From assembly GCF_022814865.1 (NCBI RefSeq), contig NZ_JAKVRD010000011.1, forward strand, positions 1-64,000: DNA of 64,000 bases, in the 5' to 3' direction. Position 1 is the stretch's first letter. Every line of letters starts with the position of its first letter. Below, one piece after another: positions 26,651 to 37,126 of this stretch. Below the pieces are notes generated by a model. The model was not told where the DNA came from. It was given only the letters and a program-made list of their open reading frames with translations, and did not search any database. The position numbers and the translations under genes are program-made. Source of the stretch: Shimia aestuarii. GTDB taxonomy: Bacteria > Pseudomonadota > Alphaproteobacteria > Rhodobacterales > Rhodobacteraceae.

Positions 26651-29422
26651 TTACTCCGCCGCGATCTGTTCTGCCGCCTCAACCCGCACCGCTGAGAACT
26701 TGAACTCGGGGATCTTGCCATAGGGGTCGATGGCCGGGTTGGTAAGCACGTTGGCCGCCGCCTCGACATAGGCGAAGGGTACGAACACCATGTCCTCGGC
26801 CACAGCCCGGTCGGCCCGCGCCATGATCTCGATGGATCCGCGCCGCGTTGTCAGGCGCACCATGCCGCCCGGCTCGACCCCAAGACGGCGCAGCGTCTTG
26901 GGATGCAGGGAACAGTTGGCCTCCGGCTCGACCGCGTCGAGCACCATCGAGCGCCGCGTCATCGACCCGGTGTGCCAATGCTCGAGCTGCCGCCCCGTGG
27001 TCATGACCATCGGGAATTCCGCGTCTGGCGCTTCATCCGGCGGGATGACGGCGGCAGGGGTAAAGCGCGCCTTGCCCTCAGAGCGCGGGAATCCATCGCC
27101 GAACACAATCGCCTGACCGGGATCTTCCGGGCTGAGCGACGGATAGGTAACGGTCTCGGTCTTGAGGCGCTCCCACGTGATATTGTTGAGCGACGGCATG
27201 GTGCGCTTCATCTCGGCAAAGACTTCGCTCACGTCCGCATAGGGCCAATCAAGACCAATGCGGCGGGCAAGCTCGACCGTGATCGCCCAGTCTTCGCGCG
27301 CCTCACCCGGCGGCGTGACGGCGGGGCGCACACGCTGGACCTGACGGTTGGTGTTGGAGACCGTGCCGTTCTTCTCATAAAGCGCCGAGGCCGGCAGGAT
27401 GATATCGGCAAAGTTCGCCGTCTCAGTAAGGAAGATATCCTGCACAACAAGGAGGTCGAGCTTGGCAAAGGCATCGCGCGCATGTTCGACATCGGGGTCG
27501 GACATGGCCGGGTTTTCGCCTTGGATATACATGCCCTTGATGTTGCCCGCATAGACCTGATCCACGATCTCGGTCACGGTCAGGCCCTTCTCGTTCGAGA
27601 AATCCCCCATGCCCCAGACCTCGGAGGCCAGCGCACGCGCATCATCATCGGTGACCGATTTGTAATCGGGCAGGAACATCGGGATAAGCCCCGCATCCGA
27701 CGCGCCCTGCACGTTGTTCTGACCGCGCAGCGGGTGCAGGCCTGCGCCGGGCTTGCCAACATTGCCCGTCATAAGCGCCAGCGAAATGAGGCAGCGCGAA
27801 TTGTCCGTGCCGTGGATATGCTGCGACACACCCATGCCCCAGAAGATCATCCCGGCCTTGCCTTCCGCAAAGGTCCGCGCGACGCGGCGGAGTTGCTCTG
27901 GGGAAACGCCGCAGATCTCGCTCATCGCCTCGGGACTGAAGCCCTTGAGGTGCTCGCGCTCCGCGTCCCAATTCTCGGTCCAGCGGTGGATATACTGGCT
28001 ATCGTAAAGGCCCTCTTCGACGATCACATGCATGATCGCGTTGAGCATCGACACATCCGCGCCGGGGCGGAACTGCACCATCTCGGTCGCGAACCGACGC
28101 AAGCCAACGCCGCGCGGGTCCATCACGATGAGCTTGCCGCCGCGCTTGGTGAACTGTTTGAAATAGGTCGCGGCGACGGGGTGGTTCTCGATCGGGTTGG
28201 CCCCAATGATGATCGCCACATCCGCGTTCTCGATCTCGTTGAACGTCGCGGTCACAGCGCCCGACCCGACGTTTTCCATCAGCGCCGCAACCGACGACGC
28301 GTGACAAAGACGCGTGCAGTGGTCGACGTTGTTATGGCCAAAGCCCTGACGGATGAACTTCTGGAAGAGATAGGCCTCTTCGTTGGTGCATTTCGCCGAA
28401 CCGAACCCGGCGACGTTGCGCGGGTTCTCGTCACGCAGGTCCATGAACCCTTTGGCCGCCAGATCAAGCGCCTCGTCCCAGGTCGCCTCGCGGAAATGGG
28501 TCGAGAGATCACCGGGATCGACGTTGAGCCCCTTCGCCGGGGCATCCTCGCGCCGGATAAGCGGCTTGGTGAGGCGATGTGGGTGGTGGATATAGTCGAA
28601 CCCGAACCGCCCCTTGACGCAGAGACGGCCTTCGTTCGCCGGGCCATTGATGCCCTCAACGTATTTGACCTTCCCGTCCTTGACCTTGAGGCTGACCTTG
28701 CAGCCCACACCACAGAACGGACAGACGCTTTCGGTCTCGCTATCGAAATCGGCGCGATCCCCGACCTGATTCTCGTCCACCACGGTCGCGGGCATGAGCG
28801 CGCCCGTCGGACAGGCCTGCACACATTCGCCGCAAGCCACACAGGTCGAAGCGCCCATCGGGTCGCTGATGTCGAAGGTGGGATAGGCGTCATGTCCACG
28901 GCCTGCCATGCCGATCACGTCATTGACCTGCACTTCGCGACAGGCCCGCACGCAAAGACCACAAGAGATACAGGCGTCGAGATTGACGCTCATTGCCACG
29001 TGCGAATCGTCCAAGAGCGGGATGCGCCCCTCTTCGATCTTGGGGAATCGGCTCTCGGTGACGCCGTTGAGATCGGCCATGTCCCAAAGATGGGCGGATT
29101 TGTCATGTGCGTCCTCGCGCGGCGGCTGATCCGCGACAAGCATCTCGACCACCATCTTGCGCGCGCTTTCGGCGCGGTTGGAATTGGTGGTGACAACCAT
29201 GCCCTCGGCGGGTTCGCGAATGCAGGACGCAGCCAGCGTGCGCTCGCCCTCGATCTCGACCATGCAGGCCCGGCAATTGCCATCGGGGCGATAGCCCGGT
29301 GCGGGCTTGTGGCACAGATGCGGAATCACGAGACCGCGGCCATTGGCGACTTCCCAGATGGTCTCGCCGGCCTGAGCCTCGACGGTTTCTCCATCCAGCG
29401 TGAAGGTGATGGTCTTGGACAT
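26651..29422 (-). CDS. fdhF: Formate dehydrogenase alpha subunit (molybdopterin enzyme)
   Basis: A 923-residue molybdopterin oxidoreductase with an N-terminal [2Fe-2S] ferredoxin domain ([20 protein letters not shown]), two [4Fe-4S] motifs ([15 protein letters not shown] and [16 protein letters not shown]), a further [12 protein letters not shown] cluster, then the bis-MGD catalytic domain. The molybdenum ligand is a Cys (CTRLCHASS) at about residue 373, encoded by TGT, so no selenocysteine is used. It oxidises formate to CO2. The usual partners fdsB/fdsG and chaperones fdhD/fdsC are not adjacent. The start at 29422 follows GGGAG. Confidence 0.93.
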   Translation of the reverse strand: MSKTITFTLDGETVEAQAGETIWEVANGRGLVIPHLCHKPAPGYRPDGNCRACMVEIEGERTLAASCIREPAEGMVVTTNSNRAESARKMVVEMLVADQPPREDAHDKSAHLWDMADLNGVTESRFPKIEEGRIPLLDDSHVAMSVNLDACISCGLCVRACREVQVNDVIGMAGRGHDAYPTFDISDPMGASTCVACGECVQACPTGALMPATVVDENQVGDRADFDSETESVCPFCGVGCKVSLKVKDGKVKYVEGINGPANEGRLCVKGRFGFDYIHHPHRLTKPLIRREDAPAKGLNVDPGDLSTHFREATWDEALDLAAKGFMDLRDENPRNVAGFGSAKCTNEEAYLFQKFIRQGFGHNNVDHCTRLCHASSVAALMENVGSGAVTATFNEIENADVAIIIGANPIENHPVAATYFKQFTKRGGKLIVMDPRGVGLRRFATEMVQFRPGADVSMLNAIMHVIVEEGLYDSQYIHRWTENWDAEREHLKGFSPEAMSEICGVSPEQLRRVARTFAEGKAGMIFWGMGVSQHIHGTDNSRCLISLALMTGNVGKPGAGLHPLRGQNNVQGASDAGLIPMFLPDYKSVTDDDARALASEVWGMGDFSNEKGLTVTEIVDQVYAGNIKGMYIQGENPAMSDPDVEHARDAFAKLDLLVVQDIFLTETANFADIILPASALYEKNGTVSNTNRQVQRVRPAVTPPGEAREDWAITVELARRIGLDWPYADVSEVFAEMKRTMPSLNNITWERLKTETVTYPSLSPEDPGQAIVFGDGFPRSEGKARFTPAAVIPPDEAPDAEFPMVMTTGRQLEHWHTGSMTRRSMVLDAVEPEANCSLHPKTLRRLGVEPGGMVRLTTRRGSIEIMARADRAVAEDMVFVPFAYVEAAANVLTNPAIDPYGKIPEFKFSAVRVEAAEQIAAE

Positions 29423-29593
29423 GACAAACTCCCTATTCGCGGCCACTCTATCCTAGCATAGCCGGAACGCGAGTCGTCCAATCCGACAAGCCAATGCCGA
29501 TTTGCGCCAAGGCGCACGCGACGGAACAGGTTTTCCCCCTTCCGCTTCACGCCCCGAAACAGTAGGCAAAAGCGGCAAGTTGAGAGGTTCCCG

Positions 29594-30253
29594 ATGCCCC
29601 ACATCACCCTTGTGCGCCACGGCCAAGCCAATACCGCGGCCCGCGACGAAATCAGCTATGACAGGCTCTCTGATCTCGGCCATCAGCAGGCCCGCTGGCT
29701 CGGCGCGCATATGGATGCGACGGGGGATCGGTTTCAGCGTGTCTATTGCGGCACCATGCGACGCCACGAAGAAACGGCGCAGGGCATGAATGTCGCCCCC
29801 GAGGCCGCGATCATCCGCGATCCACGCCTCAACGAATTCGCCTATTTCACCCTGTCACAGCTCATGGAAGAGCAACACGGCCTCTCAGTCCCGTCCGAGC
29901 GCGAAGAGTTCGTGCGCCACCTGCCTGCGGTGCTTGGCGCGTGGGAACGGGGCGAGATCGAGGGCGCGCCGGAGAGCTTTGATTCGTTTTATGGCCGCAT
30001 CCGTGACGCCATGGCAGAAATCGCCGCCGGAGAAGGCCGCGCGCTTGTCGTGACCTCGGGCGGGCTCATTGGCACGGTATTGCGGCAGACGCTTTCGCTT
30101 GATGTGACGGGCTGGGCCTCTATGTGCCTCGCGATCATGAACACCTCGGTGCATCGCTGGCAGATGGTTCTGGATAAGCCGCTTCTGGTGCAATTCAACG
30201 GCGTCCCGCATCTCGAGACGCCAGATCGCCACCACGCGCAAACGCATCTTTGA
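29594..30253 (+). CDS. Histidine phosphatase family protein
   Basis: A 219-residue protein of the phosphoglycerate-mutase-like superfamily. The catalytic RHG motif is in LVRHGQAN near residue 8, with the second catalytic His expected in the ALVVTSGG region (here Ser-Gly-Gly, a noticeable variation from the usual VSHGG). Such proteins dephosphorylate small metabolites or proteins. Divergent from the formate dehydrogenase gene; no operon partner. The missing canonical second His lowers confidence that it is an active phosphatase. Confidence 0.75.
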   Translation: MPHITLVRHGQANTAARDEISYDRLSDLGHQQARWLGAHMDATGDRFQRVYCGTMRRHEETAQGMNVAPEAAIIRDPRLNEFAYFTLSQLMEEQHGLSVPSEREEFVRHLPAVLGAWERGEIEGAPESFDSFYGRIRDAMAEIAAGEGRALVVTSGGLIGTVLRQTLSLDVTGWASMCLAIMNTSVHRWQMVLDKPLLVQFNGVPHLETPDRHHAQTHL

Positions 30254-30261
30254 CAAAGAAA

Positions 30262-30283
30262 AAAGGGCCTGCGAAAGCCCTTT
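30262..30283 (-). terminator. Intrinsic terminator of the CHCC zinc protein gene
   Basis: AAAGGGC pairs with GCCCTTT across eight bases; on the minus strand the stem runs into a T tract. It also lies just after the + strand phosphatase gene and might serve both. Confidence 0.7.
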
Positions 30284-30335
30284 CACGCGATGTCGAAATC
30301 ACGTCAGACGCGCCTTCGACGGCGCTTGGCGAGGA

Positions 30336-30521
30336 TTAGGCCGCTGCGTCGTCGGCAATGCTCGTGTGGATGAACTTGCAGTCGCAATAGGGGCACTCGA
30401 CCCAGCCTTGTTCGCGCGGAATCTGCAGGTAGACGCGCGGATGCCCAAGCGCGCCTTCACCGCCATCACAGGCCACCTTGTAGCTGTCTACGATCTTGGT
30501 CTCGGGGGCTTCGGTTGTCAT
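30336..30521 (-). CDS. CHCC zinc-finger protein (NDUFS6-like)
   Basis: A 61-residue protein with a zinc-ligand pattern Cys18-x8-His27-x15-Cys43-x2-Cys46 ([24 protein letters not shown]), the CHCC family that includes the mitochondrial complex I accessory subunit NDUFS6. In alphaproteobacteria the homologue is thought to assist complex I. The start at 30521 is the first ATG; the upstream extension has no domain content. Confidence 0.83.
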   Translation of the reverse strand: MTTEAPETKIVDSYKVACDGGEGALGHPRVYLQIPREQGWVECPYCDCKFIHTSIADDAAA

Positions 30522-30608
30522 CTTTGCTGGATCCTTCCGGTTGTCGTTCCGCTCTGGCTTGGATATGCGCAAATATGCGGCAAGCACAGCGTCGGAGCAA
30601 GAGCAGCC

Positions 30609-31541
30609 ATGTCACAGAATGCCATCGAAATTCGCAACCTGCGCAAAACCTATCGGGGCAACAAGGGCACACCTCCCAAAGAGGCGCTCAAAGGTGTCGA
30701 CCTCGACATCCCAAAAGGCTCGATCTTTGGCCTGCTCGGTCCCAACGGGGCAGGCAAATCCACGATGATCAATATTCTTGCCGGCCTTGTTGTGAAATCC
30801 TCTGGGGCGGTGCGTATATGGGGCTTCGATCAGGATCAGAACCCGCGCCAGTCTCGCGCCGCGATCGGGGTCATGCCGCAGGAACTCAACCTTGATCCGT
30901 TCTTTACCCCGCGTGGTACGCTCGAGGTGCAGGCCGGTCTTTACGGCGTTCCCAAAGCCCAGCGCCAAAGCGACGCCATCCTCGAGATGGTAGGCCTCTC
31001 AGACAAGGCCGAGGCCTACGCCCGCACGCTTTCAGGCGGGATGCGGCGCCGTCTCCTGCTTGGCAAGGCGCTGGTGCATGAGCCGCATATCCTTGTCCTC
31101 GACGAGCCGACCGCAGGCGTCGATATCGAACTGCGCCAGATGCTCTGGAGCAATATCCGCCGCCTCAACGAAGAACGCGGTATGACCATCATCCTGACAA
31201 CGCATTACCTCGAAGAAGCCGAGGAAATGTGTGACGAGATCGCGATCATCAACCACGGCGAGCTTGTGGCGCGCGACAGCACCTCGAACCTTCTAGGACG
31301 TCTCGACCAGCGCACGCTTCTGATTGACCCCGCCGCGCCGCTTCCGGCCTTGCCGGAGCTTGCCGGAATCACGGTCGAGACCCGAGGCGACGGCACATTG
31401 GCCCTGACCTACCACGCCAAGGAAAAGAACGCGGGCGATGTGCTTGAGATGTTGCGCGAGGCAGGGGTGCGCATTCGCGATATCCGCACCGAACAGGCCG
31501 ACCTCGAAGATGTCTTCCTGTCGCTGACCGCCTCGCACTAA
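30609..31541 (+). CDS. ABC-2-type exporter ATPase without adjacent permease
   Basis: A 310-residue ATPase with Walker [14 protein letters not shown], a Q loop near [13 protein letters not shown], signature [16 protein letters not shown] and Walker [13 protein letters not shown], followed by a C-terminal extension ([29 protein letters not shown] in pieces) typical of CcmA/NodI-like ATPases. The start at 30609 follows GGAGC. The expected ABC-2 permease does not follow: the next gene is on the other strand. It must pair with a permease encoded elsewhere. Confidence 0.88.
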   Translation: MSQNAIEIRNLRKTYRGNKGTPPKEALKGVDLDIPKGSIFGLLGPNGAGKSTMINILAGLVVKSSGAVRIWGFDQDQNPRQSRAAIGVMPQELNLDPFFTPRGTLEVQAGLYGVPKAQRQSDAILEMVGLSDKAEAYARTLSGGMRRRLLLGKALVHEPHILVLDEPTAGVDIELRQMLWSNIRRLNEERGMTIILTTHYLEEAEEMCDEIAIINHGELVARDSTSNLLGRLDQRTLLIDPAAPLPALPELAGITVETRGDGTLALTYHAKEKNAGDVLEMLREAGVRIRDIRTEQADLEDVFLSLTASH

Positions 31542-33115
31542 TCCTCGAAAAGGTGTTGCGTGCTGGCGATGGCTTCGGCGCTGTCGCGATCAACCGATAG
31601 GAAATCCATCAGAACACCGATGTGATCGTCGGTGCTGTCGATCTCGCGCATGCGCACGTGATTCTCGAAGTTCGCATCGCGGATTCGGTCGCTCTCGAGC
31701 ACCATATCCTGACGGATCGTCGGCAGGATGCGTTCGATCGTTTCCTGCGGCGTCTGTGACCCGGCAAGCCCGATCCGCGTTGCGTGACCGATGAGGTAAT
31801 CATCCGAGAACTTGCACTGAATCTCGAGAAGCCGCGTCCGCGACCGGTCTCCAAAGAAATCGTACAACAGGTCAAGCGAGGACGGGTCGAGGCAGACCAC
31901 GAGCCGGTTCGTATCGTAATAGTCAAACAGCATCCGCATGAGGGCACGGCGATGTCGTGTGCGTTTGCCAAGCGTGCCCTGAATGCCGCCAAGATCGGGC
32001 AGCGGCGTGCTTTCTTCGTTGAAGAGATAGGCAATCGACGGCACGCCAGTCTGGGCGTGGATGCTCTCTAGAAGACGCTTGGCGACGTGCCATTTCTTGC
32101 ACACGATGATCATCAGCTCGCGGTCGCGCCCGAGCGTCGATTCCGTCTCCCAGAAGCGCGTTGCAAACCGTCTCCCGATCCGCCCCCGCCCGGTCAAAAA
32201 ACGAAACAGGCTCGGCCCCTCCGCCGAAATCTGGAACGACACACCAGTTTCACCAAACAGCGACCCAAGCCGCTCTTTCAACTCGACCGCCTCAGAGCTG
32301 ATCTTGCGGGCGAAAAGGAAATCCTGACTCAAAAGCAGATCATAGTGATCGTTGTAAAAGGTAAGCGGCATCCCGTAGTCGGTAAACATCAGGAAAGTGA
32401 GCGTCCGGGTGCGGATTTCCTTTTCCGGCACAAGATGGCGCACGATGGTCTGAAAGAACGTTTCGTCCGGGATCCACGTGGTCCGAAAGAACCGCATCAC
32501 ATCCCGGCGCGCGCGCTTGAAATCAAGAACCTTTTCAATGGTTTCTCGCCGCAGACACCACCATTGCGATCCAATCTGCACTTGGATATCCGCCGGTATC
32601 TCGCGGGTGAGACCAAAGCGTTTCTGAAAATTGAAAGTCGCGTAGAAGCGCCATTTCTGGGTCCGTTCGTTGAACCAATGACGATAGATCAGGCGCTCTT
32701 TCTTCATCCCCGTCTTGATCCAGTCGCTTTCGAAGAAATCGAAACTCTCGATCCAATCGCAATCGTTCTCGTCGAGATAGCTATGGATGTAGTCAGCGGT
32801 CTTGATCGGCTGGCAATCGCCCGACAGCATGTAGAAATGTGTCGCCCGCGGAAAGGTCTCGACAGCGGCCTCAACGGCGTAAAGCGTCGCCTCGACGAGG
32901 GACCACTCGCCCCAACCGCATTTGATCCGCCGCTTGGCAAAGGCGACATTGGGATTGTCCTTGAGCCCCTCGCGGATCGTCTCAAACGCCTCGCGCTTGG
33001 CCCGCGCATCGAAATGGATCGAGATATAGTCGCCCTTCGATGTGAGCATCTGGGCCTGTTTGACAATCGCCTCCGGGTCTTTGTGACAGAGTAGAATGAA
33101 GGCGATTTTTGCCAT
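31538..33115 (-). CDS. GT14-like glycosyltransferase
   Basis: A 525-residue protein. Residues 1-260 resemble GT14 (branch-type beta-1,6-GlcNAc transferase and peptide O-xylosyltransferase family): FILLCHKDPEAI at the N-terminus, CGWGEWSLVEATLYAVEAA, YMLSGDCQPIK, GSQWWCLRRE and WIPDETFFQTIV. The C-terminal half (about 300-525) is a further domain common in Rhodobacteraceae members (DUF5928-like, from memory). The protein is cytosolic by sequence. Divergent from it is a sulfotransferase gene, suggesting modification of a glycan. Start chosen at ATG 33115; a GTG 15 bases earlier is possible. Confidence 0.8.
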   Translation of the reverse strand: MAKIAFILLCHKDPEAIVKQAQMLTSKGDYISIHFDARAKREAFETIREGLKDNPNVAFAKRRIKCGWGEWSLVEATLYAVEAAVETFPRATHFYMLSGDCQPIKTADYIHSYLDENDCDWIESFDFFESDWIKTGMKKERLIYRHWFNERTQKWRFYATFNFQKRFGLTREIPADIQVQIGSQWWCLRRETIEKVLDFKRARRDVMRFFRTTWIPDETFFQTIVRHLVPEKEIRTRTLTFLMFTDYGMPLTFYNDHYDLLLSQDFLFARKISSEAVELKERLGSLFGETGVSFQISAEGPSLFRFLTGRGRIGRRFATRFWETESTLGRDRELMIIVCKKWHVAKRLLESIHAQTGVPSIAYLFNEESTPLPDLGGIQGTLGKRTRHRRALMRMLFDYYDTNRLVVCLDPSSLDLLYDFFGDRSRTRLLEIQCKFSDDYLIGHATRIGLAGSQTPQETIERILPTIRQDMVLESDRIRDANFENHVRMREIDSTDDHIGVLMDFLSVDRDSAEAIASTQHLFED

Positions 33116-33263
33116 AACGGAAACCTGCACCCCGGATTTACATTGATTGTTTACCTCAATAATGCTGAACGGACGTTGAATAAACAGGATTTCTTTGCTT
33201 TTTTATCCCCAAATCAAACTGTGGCCGCTTTGTCGGACGACAGGATAATCGGAGACAATCTAT

Positions 33264-34082
33264 ATGGGCTTTCCCGGGACTTGGATGACCGAGAGCGAAA
33301 CCGTCGTGTATCGGGTCGTTCCCAAATGCGCCTGCTCGACCATCGGCCAGATCATGTACTACTCCGATCATGGCGAATTCTTTGATGGCGATATCCACGA
33401 TGCCGAGGGCGGTATCCACAAGTGGGCAATCGAGGCGAGCCAGGAGCCGATCACGCGGAACGTCGTGGGGCATGAATCCTACGCCTTCACCTGCGTGCGC
33501 AACCCCTACACGCGCATCCTGTCCTCCTTCTTCGACAAGATCTGCGGCATTCAGCGCAACGGCCGCCGCTATCGCGGCAATCTCGTGCCGACGCTGGTGC
33601 AGAAATACGGGATCGAGGTTGGCGGCGACGATGGCAAGCAGGAGTTCGACCAGATCAAGAGCTTCCGCCGCTTCCTTCTCTTCGCCCGCGACACCATCCG
33701 CTGGCGCCGCCCGATGGATCCGGACATTCATTGGTCCGCCATGTCGGGCCATGTCTCGACCTTCATCGTCAATGGCGGACGCTACAACAACATCTTCTGG
33801 ACCGAGAAGTTCAACGAAGGCATGCAATCCGTCCTCGACGCGATCGAGACGCCGCATTCCGTCGATCTCGAGCAGATCCCGCGTTTCAACGAATCCGAGG
33901 GCCACGGCCCCAAGCGCGCGCACCCGGTCGAAGACTATTTCGACGACCTGTCGATGCATCTCGTCTATGAAATCTACAAGCGCGACTTCCAGCTCTTCAA
34001 ATACGATTTCGAAGACCCGTCCAACAAGATGCCCATCGGCGAGATCGACCTCGACGAGATCCACGCCAAGCTTGGCGACTGA
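33264..34082 (+). CDS. Sulfotransferase family 2-like protein
   Basis: A 272-residue protein with the sulfotransferase PAPS-binding signatures: VVPKCACSTIGQI (5'-phosphosulfate loop) near residue 19 and FTCVRNPYTRILSSFFDK (3'-phosphate loop) near residue 75. It belongs to the family that includes eukaryotic carbohydrate sulfotransferases. No signal peptide is seen, so a cytosolic donor-dependent role is likely. Divergent from the GT14 gene with 148 bases between, containing the promoters of both. A terminator follows at 34088. Confidence 0.83.
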   Translation: MGFPGTWMTESETVVYRVVPKCACSTIGQIMYYSDHGEFFDGDIHDAEGGIHKWAIEASQEPITRNVVGHESYAFTCVRNPYTRILSSFFDKICGIQRNGRRYRGNLVPTLVQKYGIEVGGDDGKQEFDQIKSFRRFLLFARDTIRWRRPMDPDIHWSAMSGHVSTFIVNGGRYNNIFWTEKFNEGMQSVLDAIETPHSVDLEQIPRFNESEGHGPKRAHPVEDYFDDLSMHLVYEIYKRDFQLFKYDFEDPSNKMPIGEIDLDEIHAKLGD

Positions 34083-34087
34083 ACGAC

Positions 34088-34119
34088 AAAGCCGCGCCCC
34101 TTAGGGACGCGGCTTTTTT
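34088..34119 (+). terminator. Intrinsic terminator after sulfotransferase gene
   Basis: AAAGCCGCG pairs with CGCGGCTTT around CCCCTTAGGGA, followed by a T run. It lies between convergent genes. Confidence 0.85.
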
Positions 34120-34137
34120 CTTCGATTTCGGCGATCC

Positions 34138-35010
34138 TCAGATCAGGCCGGCATGCGCCATCGCGGCATCGACCTGTGCGCGCACCTTGTCGGAAAGCCC
34201 GACAAGCGGAAGGCGCACTTCCTCGTTGCAAAGACCAAGCTTCGACATGGCGTATTTCGCCCCGACAAGCCCCGGCTCGGCGAAGATCGCGATATGAAGC
34301 GGCATCAGGCGGTCCTGGTACTCAAGCGCCTTGGCGTAGTCACCCGCAAGCGTCGCCGCCTGGAACTCGGCACAGAGGCGCGGCGCAACATTCGCGGTCA
34401 CAGAAATACAGCCCACACCGCCATGCGCGTTAAAGCCAAGCGCAGTCGCATCCTCGCCCGAAAGCTGGATGAAATCTTTGCCACAGGTGATCCGCTGTTG
34501 CGGCACGCGGGCAAGATCGCCCGTCGCATCCTTGACGCCGACAATGCGCGGCAGCTCGGCAAGCTTGCCCATCGTCTCGGGGCTCATGTCAATGACCGAC
34601 CGGCCGGGGATGTTGTAAATGATGATCGGCAGTTCACAGCAATCATGCACCGCGGTGAAATGCGCGATGAGGCCCTGCTGCGTCGGCTTGTTGTAATAGG
34701 GCGTCACGACAAGAATCGCGTCCGCACCAACCTTTTCCGCGTGTTGAGCAAGGCGGATCGACTCAAGCGTGTTGTTCGATCCTGCCCCGGCAATGACCGG
34801 CACCCGGCCCGCTGCGGCGCGCACGACTTCCTCGACCACCTGCTCGTGCTCGCGGTGCGTGAGCGTCGGGCTCTCGCCAGTGGTGCCGACCGGCACGAAT
34901 CCGCTCGTGCCTTCGCCGATATGCCATTCCACGAGTTTCTTGAGCGTCTCAATATCCAGCTCGCCGTTCGTGAACGGCGTGACGAGTGCGGGAATAGACC
35001 CTTTGAACAT
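34138..35010 (-). CDS. dapA: 4-hydroxy-tetrahydrodipicolinate synthase
   Basis: DapA condenses pyruvate with aspartate semialdehyde in lysine and diaminopimelate synthesis. The 290-residue TIM barrel shows [14 protein letters not shown] (pyruvate carboxylate binding), [10 protein letters not shown] (catalytic Tyr), IPGRSVIDM and the Schiff-base Lys in VGVKDATGD near residue 161. Length is standard. It converges on the sulfotransferase gene. Confidence 0.95.
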   Translation of the reverse strand: MFKGSIPALVTPFTNGELDIETLKKLVEWHIGEGTSGFVPVGTTGESPTLTHREHEQVVEEVVRAAAGRVPVIAGAGSNNTLESIRLAQHAEKVGADAILVVTPYYNKPTQQGLIAHFTAVHDCCELPIIIYNIPGRSVIDMSPETMGKLAELPRIVGVKDATGDLARVPQQRITCGKDFIQLSGEDATALGFNAHGGVGCISVTANVAPRLCAEFQAATLAGDYAKALEYQDRLMPLHIAIFAEPGLVGAKYAMSKLGLCNEEVRLPLVGLSDKVRAQVDAAMAHAGLI

Positions 35011-35165
35011 GACACGCTCCTTTTCTGCGGTGTACTGGCGAAACGCCCGGTTGATTTCAAACCGCGCGGACCCTACCCCTAGGGGGGTGGTCTTGCCAAG
35101 TTTGTGATTTGTGGCACGACCCGCGCAGATTTATGGTTCGGTTCTATCCTTTGTCACATTGGAAA

Positions 35166-37124
35166 ATGCAAGACATGTTGCGCCTTCTTCCCGTTGTTTT
35201 CGTGACCTTCCTGACCGCAATCCCCGTTGCGCTCAGCGCCGAGACCCCGATTGCGCGCGCGCTCGACGCTGTACGCGCCAGAGATTGGCCCGCCGCAGCC
35301 GAAGAAGTGAAGGGCGCTGGACCGGTCGCGCGTGACATCGTCGAATGGCACCGCCTGCGCACCGGACAAGGCCGCCCGAAAGAGGTGCTCGCCTTCCTTG
35401 CCCGCCGTCCGAGCTGGCCCGGGCTTCCTTATTTGCGCGAGAAATCGGAAGACGCTTTCGCCTCGGCAAGTACCAATGACCTCGCCGCGCTCTTTGCCTA
35501 TGGCCCGGCCCAGACCGCCGAGGGCGTGCTCTTGCAGGCGCGTCTCCTTGAGCGACAGAACCGCGAAGACGAGGCCAAGGCGCTTGTCATCAAGGCCTGG
35601 ACAAGCATGGCCGTCGGACCCGGTGCACATGATGCCTTTCTCGATCGCTATGGCCGCCTCTTGCGCGCCCATCATGAGGACCGGATGGATTTCGTCCTCT
35701 GGCAAGGCTGGGAGAACAACACCAGTCGCATGATGCCGCTGGTGAATGACGGCTGGAAACGCCTCGCCAAGGCGCGGCTCGGCCTGCGCCAGCAGGTCAA
35801 TGGCGTTGATGATCTGATCGCCGCCGTCCCCGCGAATCTGCGCGATCATCCGGGGCTGAACTACGAACGCTTCCTGTGGCGCGCGCGCAAGAACCGCGAC
35901 GCCTCAGCCATCGAGCTTCTTTTGTCCGAAAGCGAAGCCGGGAAACTTGGCCGTGCTGAGGAATGGGCCGGACGCCGCCGAGGCCTCGCCCGCGAAAAGA
36001 TGCGCGACGGTGCCTATGGCACGGCCTATCGCATCGCCGCAACGCATGGGCTTTCGCCGGACGTGGGCTATGCCTATTCCGATTGCGAGTGGATCGCGGG
36101 CTATATCGCCCTGCGCTTCCTCAACAAGCCCGGCGTCGCGGCCCAACATTTCGTCCGCTTCAAACAGTCCGTCGAAACCCCGATCTCGCTTGGACGCGCG
36201 GGGTATTGGCTTGGCCGCGCCTATGAGGCGATGGGCGACGCCGAAGCGGCCCAGCGCGCCTACCGCGAAGGCGGTGAGCACCAAACGAGCTTTTACGGCC
36301 TCCTCGCCGCCGAGAAGGCCGGCATGCCCCCAAGCAGCGATCTGCGCGGAGACGAGGTTTTCCCCGATTGGAAAACCGCCGCCTTCACCCAAAGCTCGGT
36401 CCATGAGGCCGCGCGCCTGCTCCTTGAGGGGGGCGAGCTTGCTCTGGCAGAGCGGTTCTGGCTCCACCTTTCCGAGACACAGGACCGCGAAACGCTTGGC
36501 CAGATGGGCACCATGGCGCAAGAGCTCGGCGCACCGCACGTTGCCGTCATGCTTGGCAAGAAGATGGCCCAGCGTGGCATCGTCCTTCCGGGGCCCTACT
36601 ATGCGCTACACCCGCTGGTGAACGCCCGCCTTCCCGTGCCGCCGGAAATGGCCCTCGCCATCGCCCGCCGTGAGAGCGAATTCGACCCCTCCGTTGTCAG
36701 TGGCGCAGGGGCGCGCGGGTTGATGCAGGTGATGCCCGGCACCGCACGACAGGTCGCCGCCGCCATTGGCCAGCCCTATAGCCACGCGTGGCTGACATCG
36801 AACCCAGAGTACAACGTGACCCTCGGCACGTCCTATCTCGCCGGGCTGGCGCGGGAATTCGATGGCAACGTGATCCTGATCTCTGCGGGCTACAACGCCG
36901 GACCAAGCCGTCCGGAACGCTGGATGCGTGAACGTGGCGATCCCCGCCGACGCGGCGTCGACATAATCGACTGGATTGAACACATCCCCTTCTCGGAAAC
37001 CCGCAACTACGTCATGCGCGTCGCCGAGAGTCTGCCGGTCTACCGCGCGCGTTTGGGGCGCAACCCCCATCCCGTGCCGTTCAGCCAGGAACTCGTCGGA
37101 AGCACCATCCGCGCCACCCGGTAG
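35166..37124 (+). CDS. Lytic murein transglycosylase
   Basis: A 652-residue soluble lytic transglycosylase of the Slt70 type, cleaving peptidoglycan glycan strands to 1,6-anhydro ends. An export signal (LRLLPVVFVTFLTAIPVALSA) precedes a long alpha-helical superhelix (about 30-480). The SLT catalytic domain follows with the catalytic Glu in ARRESEFDPSVVSGAGARGLMQV (quoted in part) and GYNAGPSRPERW. Two start codons (35166, 35175) fit; the first is used. The first gene in a small block with no coupled neighbour. Confidence 0.9.
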   Translation: MQDMLRLLPVVFVTFLTAIPVALSAETPIARALDAVRARDWPAAAEEVKGAGPVARDIVEWHRLRTGQGRPKEVLAFLARRPSWPGLPYLREKSEDAFASASTNDLAALFAYGPAQTAEGVLLQARLLERQNREDEAKALVIKAWTSMAVGPGAHDAFLDRYGRLLRAHHEDRMDFVLWQGWENNTSRMMPLVNDGWKRLAKARLGLRQQVNGVDDLIAAVPANLRDHPGLNYERFLWRARKNRDASAIELLLSESEAGKLGRAEEWAGRRRGLAREKMRDGAYGTAYRIAATHGLSPDVGYAYSDCEWIAGYIALRFLNKPGVAAQHFVRFKQSVETPISLGRAGYWLGRAYEAMGDAEAAQRAYREGGEHQTSFYGLLAAEKAGMPPSSDLRGDEVFPDWKTAAFTQSSVHEAARLLLEGGELALAERFWLHLSETQDRETLGQMGTMAQELGAPHVAVMLGKKMAQRGIVLPGPYYALHPLVNARLPVPPEMALAIARRESEFDPSVVSGAGARGLMQVMPGTARQVAAAIGQPYSHAWLTSNPEYNVTLGTSYLAGLAREFDGNVILISAGYNAGPSRPERWMRERGDPRRRGVDIIDWIEHIPFSETRNYVMRVAESLPVYRARLGRNPHPVPFSQELVGSTIRATR

Positions 37125-37126
37125 CC

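Noticed and set aside
26651-29422. Selenocysteine-containing formate dehydrogenase
   Set aside because: The molybdenum ligand codon is TGT (Cys); no in-frame TGA is present.
26903-29461. 852-codon open frame antisense to the formate dehydrogenase gene
   Set aside because: The opposite strand carries all iron-sulfur and molybdopterin motifs; the antisense product is His/Arg-rich and unlike any family.
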